DNA of 64,000 bases from NCBI GenBank assembly GCA_041946965.1, contig JBHGBM010000020.1, positions 1 to 64,000 of the forward strand. The letters are read 5' to 3'. The first letter of the stretch is position 1. The number at the start of each line of letters is the position of its first letter. Both the position numbers and the translations under genes were made by a program. The stretch is from JBHGBM01 sp041946965 (GTDB lineage: Bacteria; Acidobacteriota; Terriglobia; Bryobacterales; Bryobacteraceae). The notes below the pieces were generated by a model. It was not told the DNA's origin. It saw only the letters and a program-made list of their open reading frames with translations, and searched no databases. Below are positions 9,353 through 17,464 of the stretch, piece after piece.

Positions 9353-10741
9353 CTAAAATCGCGTCAACCGGCTGATGCCGTTGAAGGCCGCCGCCTTGTA
9401 ACACTCGGCCAGGGTCGGGTAGTTGAAGACGGTGTCCATGAAATAGTCGATGGCGCCTTTGAGCACCATGACCGCCTGCCCGATATGCGCCAACTCCGAG
9501 GCGTTATCGCCGATGATGTGTACGCCCAGCACCTCGCGCGTCTCCCGGTGAAAGAGGAGCTTCAGCCGTCCGGTGGTGTCGCCGAGGATCTGGCCGCGGG
9601 CCGTCTCGCGGTAATACGCGAGACCGATCTCGTACGGCACGTCTTCGGCGGTAAGCTGATCTTCGGTCTTGCCGATGAATGAGATTTCCGGGATGCTGTA
9701 TATCCCGTAAGGGTACACGCCGGGATCGGACTGCACTTCCGCGCCGAACAGCCGGCCCGCCGCAATGCGGCCCTGCTCCATGGAGACCGACGCCAAACTG
9801 GGGAACCCGATGATGTCGCCGGCCGCGAGGATATTGGGCGTGCTGGTGCGATAATCCGCGTCCACCTTGATGCGTCCCCTTGCGTCGGCTTCGAGGCCTG
9901 CGGCGGCCAGATTAAGGTCGTCCACGTTGCCCTGGCGTCCTACCGAGTAAAGCAGCGCGTCCGCGACAACCTTCTTCCTGCTCCGCAAGTTTGCCACCAC
10001 GCCGCCGTCGGGGATTTCCTCCACCGTGTCCACCTCCTCGTTCAGCCGCATGGTGACACCGTGATCACGGAGGTGGTAGGAGAGGGCCTCGATCATCTCC
10101 GAATCGGCGAAATCCAGCAGGCGCGGCTTGCGCTCCACGATGATCACGCGCACACCGAGCGCGGCGAACATGCAGGCGTACTCGGTGCCGATCACCCCTC
10201 CGCCCACCACGATCAGGCTGCGGGGAATCTCGGGCATTTGCAGGATCTGGTCGCTATTGATGATAGTGCGGCCGTTAATAGGGACTTTCGGCGAAACCGC
10301 CGGGCGCGTCCCGGTGGCCACCAGGACGTAGGGCGCCTCCAGGTCCCGGGCGCCGCGCGGGCCTTCCACCCGCACATGAGTGGGATCGACGAAAGACGCG
10401 GCGCCGTGGACCAGGTCCACTCCGTTGCGCGCCAGTTGGGCCTGGGTGACGTCGAGCTCCGTCTTGATTACGTTCTGCACGCGAAACCCGAGGTCCGCCA
10501 TGGTGATCCTCTCCTTCACCCGGTAGTTCGAGCCGTAGATGCTCTGGTACCGGTAGCCGGAGAGGTGCAGGACGGCTTCCCGCATGGTCTTGCTGGGGAT
10601 TGTGCCGGTATTGATGCAGGCGCCCCCGATGACGTCGCGCTGCTCGATCACCACCGCGCGACGGCCGCACTTGGTCGCCTGCGCGGCGGCGCGTTGTCCG
10701 GCCGGCCCGGAACCGATCACGATGAGATCGTAAGACTCCAT
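9353..10741 (-). CDS. sthA: soluble (Si-specific) NAD(P)+ transhydrogenase
   Basis: A 462-residue FAD flavoprotein of the dihydrolipoamide dehydrogenase superfamily. The start at 10741 gives MESYDLIVIGSGPAG with the FAD-binding GSGPAG at 10-15. The redox-disulfide region reads GGACINTGTIPSK, with only one Cys, which separates SthA/UdhA from true disulfide reductases (CxxxxC). A second Rossmann motif, GGGVIGTEYA, binds NAD(P)H, and the C-terminal dimerization domain is present. It interconverts NADPH and NADH in the cytoplasm. It is the first gene of the five-gene minus-strand run ending in bshB1. Confidence 0.9.
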   Translation of the reverse strand: MESYDLIVIGSGPAGQRAAAQATKCGRRAVVIEQRDVIGGACINTGTIPSKTMREAVLHLSGYRYQSIYGSNYRVKERITMADLGFRVQNVIKTELDVTQAQLARNGVDLVHGAASFVDPTHVRVEGPRGARDLEAPYVLVATGTRPAVSPKVPINGRTIINSDQILQMPEIPRSLIVVGGGVIGTEYACMFAALGVRVIIVERKPRLLDFADSEMIEALSYHLRDHGVTMRLNEEVDTVEEIPDGGVVANLRSRKKVVADALLYSVGRQGNVDDLNLAAAGLEADARGRIKVDADYRTSTPNILAAGDIIGFPSLASVSMEQGRIAAGRLFGAEVQSDPGVYPYGIYSIPEISFIGKTEDQLTAEDVPYEIGLAYYRETARGQILGDTTGRLKLLFHRETREVLGVHIIGDNASELAHIGQAVMVLKGAIDYFMDTVFNYPTLAECYKAAAFNGISRLTRF

Positions 10742-10794
10742 ACCTGCGATGCGATTATGGTAACCGATCGTCCGGCGGCGGAAATGTACGGAAC

Positions 10795-11037
10795 CTACCG
10801 CTTCTGGCGGCGGCAACGCAGGCGTTCGTTCATGTGGCCGATGGAAGCGAACTGGCCGATATAGGCGGGATTGTTGAACGCGGCGGGAGCCGTCCGGGTG
10901 CGGGAAAAGTCGCGGGGACGAAAGAGATCGGAGCAGGAAATGACCGCGACGCCCATAGGGCGGTACTCATAGGTGCCTTGCGCCCAAGCGTACTGACTAT
11001 CGATCCAAAGGTGGAACCCCATATGACAGCCCGCCAT
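10795..11037 (-). CDS. small hypothetical protein
   Basis: An open frame of 80 codons, read from the ATG at 11037 (another ATG at 11022). I do not recognise it. Support that it is coding: third codon positions are strongly G/C like the neighbours, the composition is protein-like (PAYIGQFASIGHMNER near the C-terminus), and it follows the small gene at 11064-11264 on the same strand and precedes sthA by 53 bases. No membrane segment or signal peptide. It may be a remnant or a small basic protein. Confidence 0.45.
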   Translation of the reverse strand: MAGCHMGFHLWIDSQYAWAQGTYEYRPMGVAVISCSDLFRPRDFSRTRTAPAAFNNPAYIGQFASIGHMNERLRCRRQKR

Positions 11038-11063
11038 TGTATCGCGGCGCACCTGGAGACCGG

Positions 11064-11264
11064 TTACGCGGCGGCGCAGCCGTTGTAAGGCGGGGTGTGC
11101 GCCGCCCAGTAGTTTGCGGCCGCGCGGATTCGTACCTCGATGCGGTCGGCCGGTATGCCAAGCTCCTGGGAGAGCTGCGCAATGGTTTCGCCTTGGAGGA
11201 AGCGGCGGAAAAGCTGAATGGCGAATGGTTCCGATCTCATGCCATCGTTCTGAGCAATTCTCAT
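11064..11264 (-). CDS. small helix-turn-helix-like protein
   Basis: A 66-residue protein from the ATG at 11264 (or 58 residues from 11240). The central part, FRRFLQGETIAQLSQELG, followed by a short turn and a basic helix (DRIEVRIRAA), has the pattern of a compact helix-turn-helix of the kind found in sigma-70 region 4 or resolvase-type domains. No other domain is present. The open frame extends 5-prime to 11387 but that section is Arg-rich and looks non-coding. It diverges from the ABC ATPase gene at 11427. The role is unknown; a small DNA-binding regulator is possible. Confidence 0.5.
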   Translation of the reverse strand: MRIAQNDGMRSEPFAIQLFRRFLQGETIAQLSQELGIPADRIEVRIRAAANYWAAHTPPYNGCAAA

Positions 11265-11426
11265 GCCAAGCGGCGGCCCGCCTGGAACGCGTCGAAATCC
11301 GGCAGGGCGTCGAGCGTTCCGCCGCAAGGCGCGACAGTTTCGCCTCGCGGCATCCGAATCCGCGCCGGGGATCGTTACCGTTCGCACCGCCGGCAGAGGA
11401 ATCCGGTATTAGTAGTAATAGGGACC

Positions 11427-12176
11427 ATGCCGGAGCTATACCCGCACTACATAGAATTCCGCCACGTATGCAAGTCGTTCGACAAGCCCGTGCTGATGGA
11501 TTCGAGTTTTTACGTGAACGCGGGCGAGACGGTAGCGATTATCGGACGCAGCGGCGTGGGCAAGTCGGTCACGCTGGCCCACATCATGGGGTTCTTGAAG
11601 CCGGATAGCGGGAGGGTGATCGTCGCCCACGAGGACATCACCGGCTTTACGGAGCCGGAGCTGCGGCGCATCCGCAGGAAGGTGACTATGGTGTTCCAGT
11701 CCGGAGCGCTGTTCGATTCGCTGACCGTGGCCGAGAACGTGCTGTTCTCGCTGGAACTGCGCGAGGACTACAACGAGGCGAACAAGGAGGACATCGTCAA
11801 CGGCCTCCTGCAAATGGTGGACATATTAGAGGCCAAGGACGCCTACCCCAGCGATCTCTCCACCGGGTACAAGCGCGCCGTCGCCATCGCTCGGGCGCTG
11901 GCGGCGCAGCCGCAATGCGTTCTGTACGATGAGCCCACCACCATGGTGGACCCCATCATGTCCGGGCACCTGGGCGACCTCATGGTGCGGCTGAAGCGGC
12001 AGTTGAGGTTGACCTCGGTGGTGGTGACGCACGATCTGGACCTGATGTACAAGGTGGCGGACCGCGTGGTGTTCCTTTTCGAAGGGAAGGTGATCTACTT
12101 CGGGCCCGTCTCCGAACTGGCGCGGGCGGACCATCCGCATATTCGCGAATTTCTCGAGATGGACCGGGTGGCCTAG
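11427..12176 (+). CDS. MlaF-like ABC transporter ATP-binding protein
   Basis: A 249-residue ABC ATPase. Walker A is GRSGVGKS (40-47), the Q-loop is VFQSGALFDSLTV (typical of the lipid-transport MlaF/Ttg2A branch), Walker B is CVLYDEP (164-170) with D-loop MVDP, and the H-loop is VVTHD. The signature motif is LSTGYKR (144-150) rather than LSGG, so the second Gly position is altered. No permease (MlaE) or MCE-domain protein (MlaD) lies nearby, so partners must be encoded elsewhere. The start at 11427 is the first ATG at the domain edge. It overlaps the convergent EamA gene by 4 bases. Confidence 0.82.
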   Translation: MPELYPHYIEFRHVCKSFDKPVLMDSSFYVNAGETVAIIGRSGVGKSVTLAHIMGFLKPDSGRVIVAHEDITGFTEPELRRIRRKVTMVFQSGALFDSLTVAENVLFSLELREDYNEANKEDIVNGLLQMVDILEAKDAYPSDLSTGYKRAVAIARALAAQPQCVLYDEPTTMVDPIMSGHLGDLMVRLKRQLRLTSVVVTHDLDLMYKVADRVVFLFEGKVIYFGPVSELARADHPHIREFLEMDRVA

Positions 12177-12523
12177 CGGCTGCCCAGGCCGACCAGAAAC
12201 ACGCCCACCAGGATCAGGGCGAGGCCGAGGAACTTGCCGCCGGTGAACGGCTCGCCGAAGAAAATGCGGGACCAGATCAGCGTCCACAGGTAGCCCAGCG
12301 ACACCATGGGATAGAGTACGGAGAGTTCCCCGTGCCGGATCCCCTGAACGAAGAACAGGGAGGAAGCCACAAACAGGGTTATGCCGAGCGCCAGGCGCCA
12401 GTTCAGGATGCGAAGAAAGCCCAGTTTGAGTTCGGCGGAGCCGGATTTCAGAAACACGGCGCCGAATGAGCCGATAAACGACGCCGCCAGAACCAGCGCC
12501 ATCGAGCTGAACGGGGTGGTCAC
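12173..12523 (-). CDS. four-TM EamA/SMR-like transporter half
   Basis: A 116-residue protein with four predicted membrane helices, a half-size EamA/DMT superfamily member like the ArnE/ArnF or SMR proteins. The motif GELSVLYPMVSLGYLWTLIWS and a Gly-rich last helix are typical. Its ATG overlaps the stop of the upstream paralog by 4 bases, so the two are translationally coupled and probably form a heterodimer that moves a lipid-linked or small cationic substrate. Substrate unknown. Confidence 0.75.
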   Translation of the reverse strand: MTTPFSSMALVLAASFIGSFGAVFLKSGSAELKLGFLRILNWRLALGITLFVASSLFFVQGIRHGELSVLYPMVSLGYLWTLIWSRIFFGEPFTGGKFLGLALILVGVFLVGLGSR

Positions 12524-12924
12524 GATCCGTTGCTCCGGCCCAGCACCACCACTCCGGCGACAATGATGGCGATTCCGGCAATCTTGTGCGGGTTTACCGT
12601 CTCGCGGAAGAGAATGAAGGAGAGCGCCGTTACCCAGACGTACGTCAGCGCGATCACCGGGTACAGCAGCGAAAGTTCTCCGTCTTTCAGGGCCAGAATC
12701 AGCAGCAGCGTGCTCAGGGCGTAAAGCGCGTAGCCCGTAAACAGCCGGGGATCGGTCAACATGCCTATGACCACCCCCGCCAGGCCCGGTTGCGTGACGT
12801 GGCCGGCCCCCGATTTCATTAGAATTTGGGCCGCCGCACCAAGAATGGTGCAGCAGAGTACCAGCGCAAGCGACCGGCGCTGGCTCGGCCGGGTTTGGAC
12901 AGGACTAGTGGCGGCGGTACTCAA
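12520..12924 (-). CDS. four-TM EamA/SMR-like transporter half (upstream partner)
   Basis: A 134-residue protein with a polar N-terminal tail of about 17 residues, then four membrane helices. It is a paralog of the downstream half: both contain GELSxLYP followed by a Trp-containing helix. The pair resembles ArnE/ArnF, whose two small subunits flip a lipid-linked sugar, but the sequence alone does not identify the cargo. It diverges from lepB at 12986 with 61 bases between the starts. Confidence 0.75.
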   Translation of the reverse strand: MSTAATSPVQTRPSQRRSLALVLCCTILGAAAQILMKSGAGHVTQPGLAGVVIGMLTDPRLFTGYALYALSTLLLILALKDGELSLLYPVIALTYVWVTALSFILFRETVNPHKIAGIAIIVAGVVVLGRSNGS

Positions 12925-12985
12925 GGTGATCCTAGCTTTCCCGTTTTCAACAGAATATCAAGGTTTCCGCTAAAATGGTTGTACT

Positions 12986-13780
12986 GTGGAGCAAAAGAAG
13001 ACCACCGCGGTAGCCGACGAGGCGGCCGGCTCGCCGAAGCGCCGCAAAGTTCAAAACCAGCGCGGGTTCATCGCCGAGTGGACCGTCACCATCGTTCTGC
13101 TGCTGTTCGGCACCACCACGCTGGTGCAGGCCTTTGTGATTCCGACCGGATCGATGGAGGACACGCTGCTCATCGGCGACCACCTGCTGGTGGACAAGCT
13201 GGCCTACGCTCCCCCAGGCAAAATCACCGAACACCTGCTGCCCTACAGCCAGGTGAAACGGGGCGACATCATCGTGTTCCGCTACCCCGTCGATATACGG
13301 CAGACGTTCGTGAAGCGCGTGATCGGCGTTCCGGGCGACCGGATTCGTCTCATTAACAAGCAGCTCTATCTCAACGGCAAGAAAATGGACGAGCCCTACG
13401 TCTACCACAAGACCGAGTACATCGATTCGTACCGCGATAATTTCCCCAGCGAGCCCAACGCCCATGTTTCCGAATCGGCGCAGGTCATGCTCGAGAAGTA
13501 CGTGCAAAACGGCGAGGTGGTGGTTCCGGAGGGCGGTTACTTCGCCATGGGCGACAACCGCGACTCTTCGCTCGACAGCCGCTACTGGGGCTTCGTGCCG
13601 CGCGACAATATTATCGGCAAGCCGCTGATCATTTACTGGTCGTACGACGCACCCACCGAGGCGCTCGCCTCGCCCGGCATCGGCCTCGACCACATCATGG
13701 ACCTGGTGCAGCACTTTTTCACCAAGACGCGCTGGCGCCGGACGTTCATGCTGATCCACGCATACCCGCTTAAGGGGTAG
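12986..13780 (+). CDS. lepB: signal peptidase I
   Basis: A 264-residue membrane-anchored signal peptidase. A polar N-terminal tail is followed by one membrane helix (about 31-50), then PTGSMEDTL with the nucleophile Ser56, RGDIIVFRYP, the Lys general base in KRVIGVPGDR (Lys110), and GDNRDSSLDSRYWG. It removes signal peptides from exported proteins at the outer face of the membrane. The start is GTG at 12986; I see no strong Shine-Dalgarno. The mannose-1-phosphate guanylyltransferase gene follows after 5 bases. Confidence 0.93.
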   Translation: MEQKKTTAVADEAAGSPKRRKVQNQRGFIAEWTVTIVLLLFGTTTLVQAFVIPTGSMEDTLLIGDHLLVDKLAYAPPGKITEHLLPYSQVKRGDIIVFRYPVDIRQTFVKRVIGVPGDRIRLINKQLYLNGKKMDEPYVYHKTEYIDSYRDNFPSEPNAHVSESAQVMLEKYVQNGEVVVPEGGYFAMGDNRDSSLDSRYWGFVPRDNIIGKPLIIYWSYDAPTEALASPGIGLDHIMDLVQHFFTKTRWRRTFMLIHAYPLKG

Positions 13781-13785
13781 TTTCC

Positions 13786-14865
13786 ATGCCAAACAGCCAT
13801 CATTACGGCCTGATTCTGGCCGGGGGGCGGGGTACGCGCTTCTGGCCGCGCAGCCGGAGACGGAGCGCCAAGCAGGTGCTCAACGTCGTCGGCGGCGCGA
13901 CGCTGATTCAATCTGCGGTGAAGCGCCTGGCGCCGGTTCTGCCTCCCGAGCGCATCTGGGTGCTTACCAACGACTATCTGCGCGACGAGATCGTCCGGCA
14001 GTTGCCTGCCGTGCCGCCCGAGCAGATCCTCTCTGAGCCCGTGGCGCGGAACACGGCCCCCGCTATCGGCCTGGCCGCGCATATCCTACACTCACTCGAT
14101 CCCGACGCTGTGATGGGCGTGTTTCCTTCCGACCACCTGGTGACCAAACCGCAACGCTACCGGCGGCACCTGAGGGTTGCTTTCCGCGCCGCCGCCCAGG
14201 GGCGAATCATGGTGCTGGGAATTCAGCCGCGGTGGGCGGAAACGGGCTACGGCTATATCGAGTTCCCCCGGGGGACGAAGGCGGGCGCCCTGGAACCGGT
14301 CCCGGTGATGCGCTTTCGCGAGAAGCCGGATGCCCCCACCGCGCGCCGCTACCTGGCCGCCGGCCGGTTCTACTGGAATGCCGGCATGTTCTTTTGGCGC
14401 ACCGCCGTGGTGCTGGAGGAACTCCGGCAATACCTGCCACGCACCGCCGCCCTGCTGGCCTCCCTGCCGCGCTTTGGCAGCCGCCGTTTCCACGCTGCGC
14501 TGAAGCGCGTGTTTCCACGCTGCGAGAAGATCTCCATCGACTACGCGGTTCTGGAACGCTCCCGGAAGGTATCCGGTCTCGCCTGCGACGATTTCGGGTG
14601 GAGCGACCTCGGAAGCTGGAACTCCGTGTACGAGCTGATGCCTCACGACGCGGAGGGGAACGCCCTCACCCCGGGCCTGCTGGCTTACGATAGCCGGGGC
14701 AATTATACATTCGCGAAGGGCAAGACCGTGGCGTTGTTAGGTATACACAACCTGATAGTGGTGGACACGCCCGACGCATTGCTCGTCGCCGACCGCGCCC
14801 GCGCGCAGGATGTGGGCAAGATCGTCGAGATGCTGGAACAGCGCCAACGCGAAGACCTGCTCTGA
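13786..14865 (+). CDS. manC: mannose-1-phosphate guanylyltransferase
   Basis: A 359-residue nucleotidyltransferase making GDP-mannose from mannose 1-phosphate and GTP. The N-terminal signature GGRGTRFWPRSRRRSAKQ carries the nucleotide-binding loop and the catalytic Lys; VFPSDH, GYGYIEFPRG, FREKPD and FYWNAGMFFW are typical of the GMP family. It has the short form with no fused phosphomannose isomerase domain. It follows lepB by 5 bases. Phosphohexomutases that could supply mannose 1-phosphate lie at 40.5-43.3 kb. Its stop is 1 base from the end of the convergent aminotransferase gene. Confidence 0.9.
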   Translation: MPNSHHYGLILAGGRGTRFWPRSRRRSAKQVLNVVGGATLIQSAVKRLAPVLPPERIWVLTNDYLRDEIVRQLPAVPPEQILSEPVARNTAPAIGLAAHILHSLDPDAVMGVFPSDHLVTKPQRYRRHLRVAFRAAAQGRIMVLGIQPRWAETGYGYIEFPRGTKAGALEPVPVMRFREKPDAPTARRYLAAGRFYWNAGMFFWRTAVVLEELRQYLPRTAALLASLPRFGSRRFHAALKRVFPRCEKISIDYAVLERSRKVSGLACDDFGWSDLGSWNSVYELMPHDAEGNALTPGLLAYDSRGNYTFAKGKTVALLGIHNLIVVDTPDALLVADRARAQDVGKIVEMLEQRQREDLL

Positions 14866-14866
14866 C

Positions 14867-16087
14867 CTACAGTCGCGCGAACAACTTGGTAAGGATTCTG
14901 ACGGCCGTGTCCACCTCGCGCTCGGTGATGATGTAGGGGGGCAGGAAACGCAGCACGGTGTCGTGGGTGCAGTTGATGAGCAGCCCCTCGTTCATCGCGT
15001 CAAGCACGATCTGCTTCCCCGGCATGGTGAGGTCGATGCCGAGCATCAGGCCGAAGCCGCGCACCTCTTTGACGAACGTGTGCTTGCGGGCCAGTTCATT
15101 CAGGCAGACGTGGAAGTAGCTGCCCACCCGCTGGATAGAGGGCAGCAATTCCTCCAGCACGTCGAAGAATTCGAGCGCCACGCGGCAGGCGAGCGGCCCT
15201 CCGCCGAAGGTGGTGCCGTGCATGCCGGGCTTGATGGCCGCGGCGGCGCGCTCGTTCGCCACCACCACGCCGAGCGGCAGTCCGCAGGCGAGCGGCTTGG
15301 CGGCCACCATGACGTCGGGCATGATTACGGGCTGGAAGCGCTGGTAGGCGAAGTAGGTGCCGGGGCGTCCGACTCCGCACTGGATCTCGTCGAAGATCAG
15401 CAGCGCGTTATGCCGGTCAGCCAGTTCGCGGGCCTTCCGGGCGTAGCTCTGCTGGACCGGATAGATGCCGCCTTCGCCCTGAATGACTTCGATGACGATG
15501 GCTGCCGTGCGGGGGCCGCAGGCGGCATCCAGGGCGGCCTCGTCGTTGGCGGCGACGAAGCGGACGCCGGGCAGCAGCGGCTCGAAGTCGGTGCGGTACT
15601 TGGCCTGCCCGGTGACGGACAGGGCGCCCATGCTGCGCCCGTGAAAGGAGTTGTCCAGGGAGACGATCTCGTATTTGTCGGGGTTCTGACCGCGCCCGAA
15701 AGCGCGCGCCATCTTGAGGGCGCCTTCCATGGCTTCGGTGCCGGTATTGGCGAAGAAAGTGCGCTGCAAGCCGCTGGTCTCGGCCAGGCGCTTGGCCAGC
15801 GGACCCTGGTATTCGTGGTAGTAGAGGTTCGACGCGTGCATCATCAGGGCCACCTGTTCGCGGACGACCCTCACGATGCGCGGATGGCCGTGGCCCAACG
15901 CGTTCACGCCGATGCCGGAGATGAAGTCCAGGTACCGTTTTCCGGCCGTGTCGTACACCCACGCACCTTTGCCGCGGTGCAGAACGAGCGGATAGCGGTT
16001 GTAGTTCTGAAGAAGGTAGTCGCGCTCCAGACCGAGAACGGCATGGACCGGCGGACTTTCGGGTTCGGGGGGGATAGCGCTGCTCAC
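14867..16087 (-). CDS. class III PLP aminotransferase, acetylornithine/ornithine type
   Basis: A 406-residue fold-type I PLP enzyme. Visible signatures: FISGIGVNALGHGHP, NTGTEAMEGALKMAR, SFHGRSMGALSVTG, IFDEIQCGVGRPG, and the PLP-Lys in VAAKPLACGLPLG. The length and motifs fit ArgD-type acetylornithine aminotransferases, which convert N-acetylglutamate semialdehyde to N-acetylornithine. Ornithine, succinylornithine or 4-aminobutyrate transamination are alternatives. No other arginine gene is adjacent, so I leave out the symbol. A Crp/Fnr gene lies 36 bases upstream on the same strand. Confidence 0.85.
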   Translation of the reverse strand: MSSAIPPEPESPPVHAVLGLERDYLLQNYNRYPLVLHRGKGAWVYDTAGKRYLDFISGIGVNALGHGHPRIVRVVREQVALMMHASNLYYHEYQGPLAKRLAETSGLQRTFFANTGTEAMEGALKMARAFGRGQNPDKYEIVSLDNSFHGRSMGALSVTGQAKYRTDFEPLLPGVRFVAANDEAALDAACGPRTAAIVIEVIQGEGGIYPVQQSYARKARELADRHNALLIFDEIQCGVGRPGTYFAYQRFQPVIMPDVMVAAKPLACGLPLGVVVANERAAAAIKPGMHGTTFGGGPLACRVALEFFDVLEELLPSIQRVGSYFHVCLNELARKHTFVKEVRGFGLMLGIDLTMPGKQIVLDAMNEGLLINCTHDTVLRFLPPYIITEREVDTAVRILTKLFARL

Positions 16088-16123
16088 CCCTCCATAATAG
16101 CGTGCAGCGTCCGGTGGACGGCG

Positions 16124-16840
16124 TTACGGGCCGGACTCGCGCTCGCCGGCGGCACGCCACAGCTCGGGCTGTTCCTGCTTCCGGAGTTGCTCGGCCAGGG
16201 ACTCGGCATATACGTCGATTCCCTTTCTGGAGTAACGTATAAACCCTTCCTGGCGCAGGCGGTTCATTTGGAAAGTGACGATCTCCCGCGACGTTCCCAC
16301 GTACTCGGAGATGAGCTGGTGCGTGAGCGGTGGAATGCCCATGGAGCCGTCTTCGGCGCGCGAGCCGAGCCGGGCGGCAAAGCGCAGCAGGGCCCGCATG
16401 ATCCGCTCCGGGGTCTTATCGAGCGCGAAGCTCTGGAGGCGCTCCTCGAAATCGACGCAGCGGTCCACCAGGTTTTGTATCAGGGCCAGGCCGAGTTTCG
16501 GCTGCCTTTCGATCTGCTCCTCGATTTCGGCCGTGCTCCAGTTCATGAGTGCGGTGTTTTCGAGCGCCGCGGCGGATTCTCCGCGGCGATCCAGATTCAG
16601 GAGCCCGCTTTCGCCGAAGAACTGCTCGGACGCAAAGATTTCGATCACCGTCTGAGTGCCGTCGTCCACCGGTACGGACGTTTTCACACGGCCGCGCACA
16701 ATCAGGTAGATCCCGTTGGACGGCTGGCTCTCGTCGTAAATCACCTGCCCGCGGCGGTAGTCGATCACGGACTTGTGCGGCAGGTAAACCAGCGCGTCCT
16801 CGGGTGGACGGCCTGTAGCGGTCCTGGCGCCATTGTGCAT
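16124..16840 (-). CDS. Crp/Fnr-family transcriptional regulator
   Basis: A 238-residue regulator. Residues about 25-140 form a cyclic-nucleotide-binding-like beta barrel (YLIVRGRVKTSV, FGESGLLNL), and the C-terminal winged helix-turn-helix reads THQLISEYVGTSREIVTFQMN. No N-terminal Cys cluster is seen, so it is not an Fnr-type Fe-S oxygen sensor; the effector is unknown. It precedes the aminotransferase gene by 36 bases and may be cotranscribed with it. Confidence 0.86.
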   Translation of the reverse strand: MHNGARTATGRPPEDALVYLPHKSVIDYRRGQVIYDESQPSNGIYLIVRGRVKTSVPVDDGTQTVIEIFASEQFFGESGLLNLDRRGESAAALENTALMNWSTAEIEEQIERQPKLGLALIQNLVDRCVDFEERLQSFALDKTPERIMRALLRFAARLGSRAEDGSMGIPPLTHQLISEYVGTSREIVTFQMNRLRQEGFIRYSRKGIDVYAESLAEQLRKQEQPELWRAAGERESGP

Positions 16841-17051
16841 GGAAATCCCTCCCTTATAGTTAGCTTCTCTGGCGACACCCGGCAGCGAGTATGCATGTGG
16901 CGCGCGAAAAGAGTTGGGACAGAGTGCCGTCTATGAAACAGCCTACAGGAGAAGTGTGATTTCCGCGAGGGGTGTGGCGGGTGAAAAGCACCCCTGGAAG
17001 TAAGAAACAGCACGCGGGAGCAGGACGCAAGGCGCCCCGCTCTCACCTGTG

Positions 17052-17333
17052 TTAACGGGGGGCGTTGAAGCCCTGGAGAGCCTGGTAGACCCAGATTCCG
17101 GCGCCGAGCATCAGCAGGCCCAGCGAAGCGAAACCGAAGCCTTTGGTGTACGGCGAGAGACGTTCGAGTTTCCTAACCACCTTCTGCTGCTCGGCTTCCA
17201 TTTGGGTTGGCGCATCCCCGAGGAACAATTGATCGTCCTCGTGCATGGCGATCAGGGAGCGGTAAATCATGAGGATCACAAAGACGACCGTAACGGCCGC
17301 CCAGGCGATGATGGTGATCAGCAGGGGAGACAT
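17052..17333 (-). CDS. small two-TM membrane protein
   Basis: A 93-residue hypothetical protein with membrane helices at about 5-25 and 68-88, joined by a polar loop with an acidic start and a charged helix (EAEQQKVVRKLERL). I do not recognise the family. A strong AAGGAGG lies 11 bases upstream of the ATG at 17333, and a sigma70-like promoter (17367-17394) precedes it, so it is a stand-alone expressed gene. The 210 bases downstream, to the Crp/Fnr gene, hold no gene I can support. Confidence 0.7.
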   Translation of the reverse strand: MSPLLITIIAWAAVTVVFVILMIYRSLIAMHEDDQLFLGDAPTQMEAEQQKVVRKLERLSPYTKGFGFASLGLLMLGAGIWVYQALQGFNAPR

Positions 17334-17366
17334 GCTCGTTGGCGCCTCCTTGGCTATGTCCTAGAT

Positions 17367-17394
17367 AGAATATCCGAATTGTCCTTAAAGTCAA
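17367..17394 (-). promoter_or_regulatory. sigma70-like promoter for the small membrane protein gene
   Basis: On the minus strand TTGACT (plus positions 17389-17394) and TATTCT (17367-17372) are separated by 16 bases. The -35 matches 5 of 6 consensus bases and the -10 matches 4 of 6. The gene start at 17333 lies about 34 bases beyond the -10. Confidence 0.45.
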
Positions 17395-17404
17395 GATGAA
17401 TGCC

Positions 17405-17450
17405 GAAAAAGAGGAGGGGGGAAACGGTGCGCCGTTTCTCCCCCCTTTTG
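17405..17450 (-). terminator. intrinsic terminator after the second Oar-like receptor gene
   Basis: A near-perfect hairpin: GAAACGG (17421-17427) pairs with CCGTTTC (17432-17438) around a 4-base loop, and the stem continues outward through a G-run (17416-17420) against a C-run with one wobble. On the minus strand the hairpin is followed by five T residues. It begins 15 bases past the stop codon at 17465. Confidence 0.8.
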
Positions 17451-17464
17451 CCGAGGTGAACGCT

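Noticed and set aside
14810..16936. 708-codon plus-strand open frame over the aminotransferase and Crp genes
   Set aside because: No recognisable domain; the minus-strand proteins are clear.
16973..17005. AGGGGTG/CACCCCT hairpin downstream of the small membrane protein
   Set aside because: The loop is long and no T-run follows on either strand, so terminator status is not supported.
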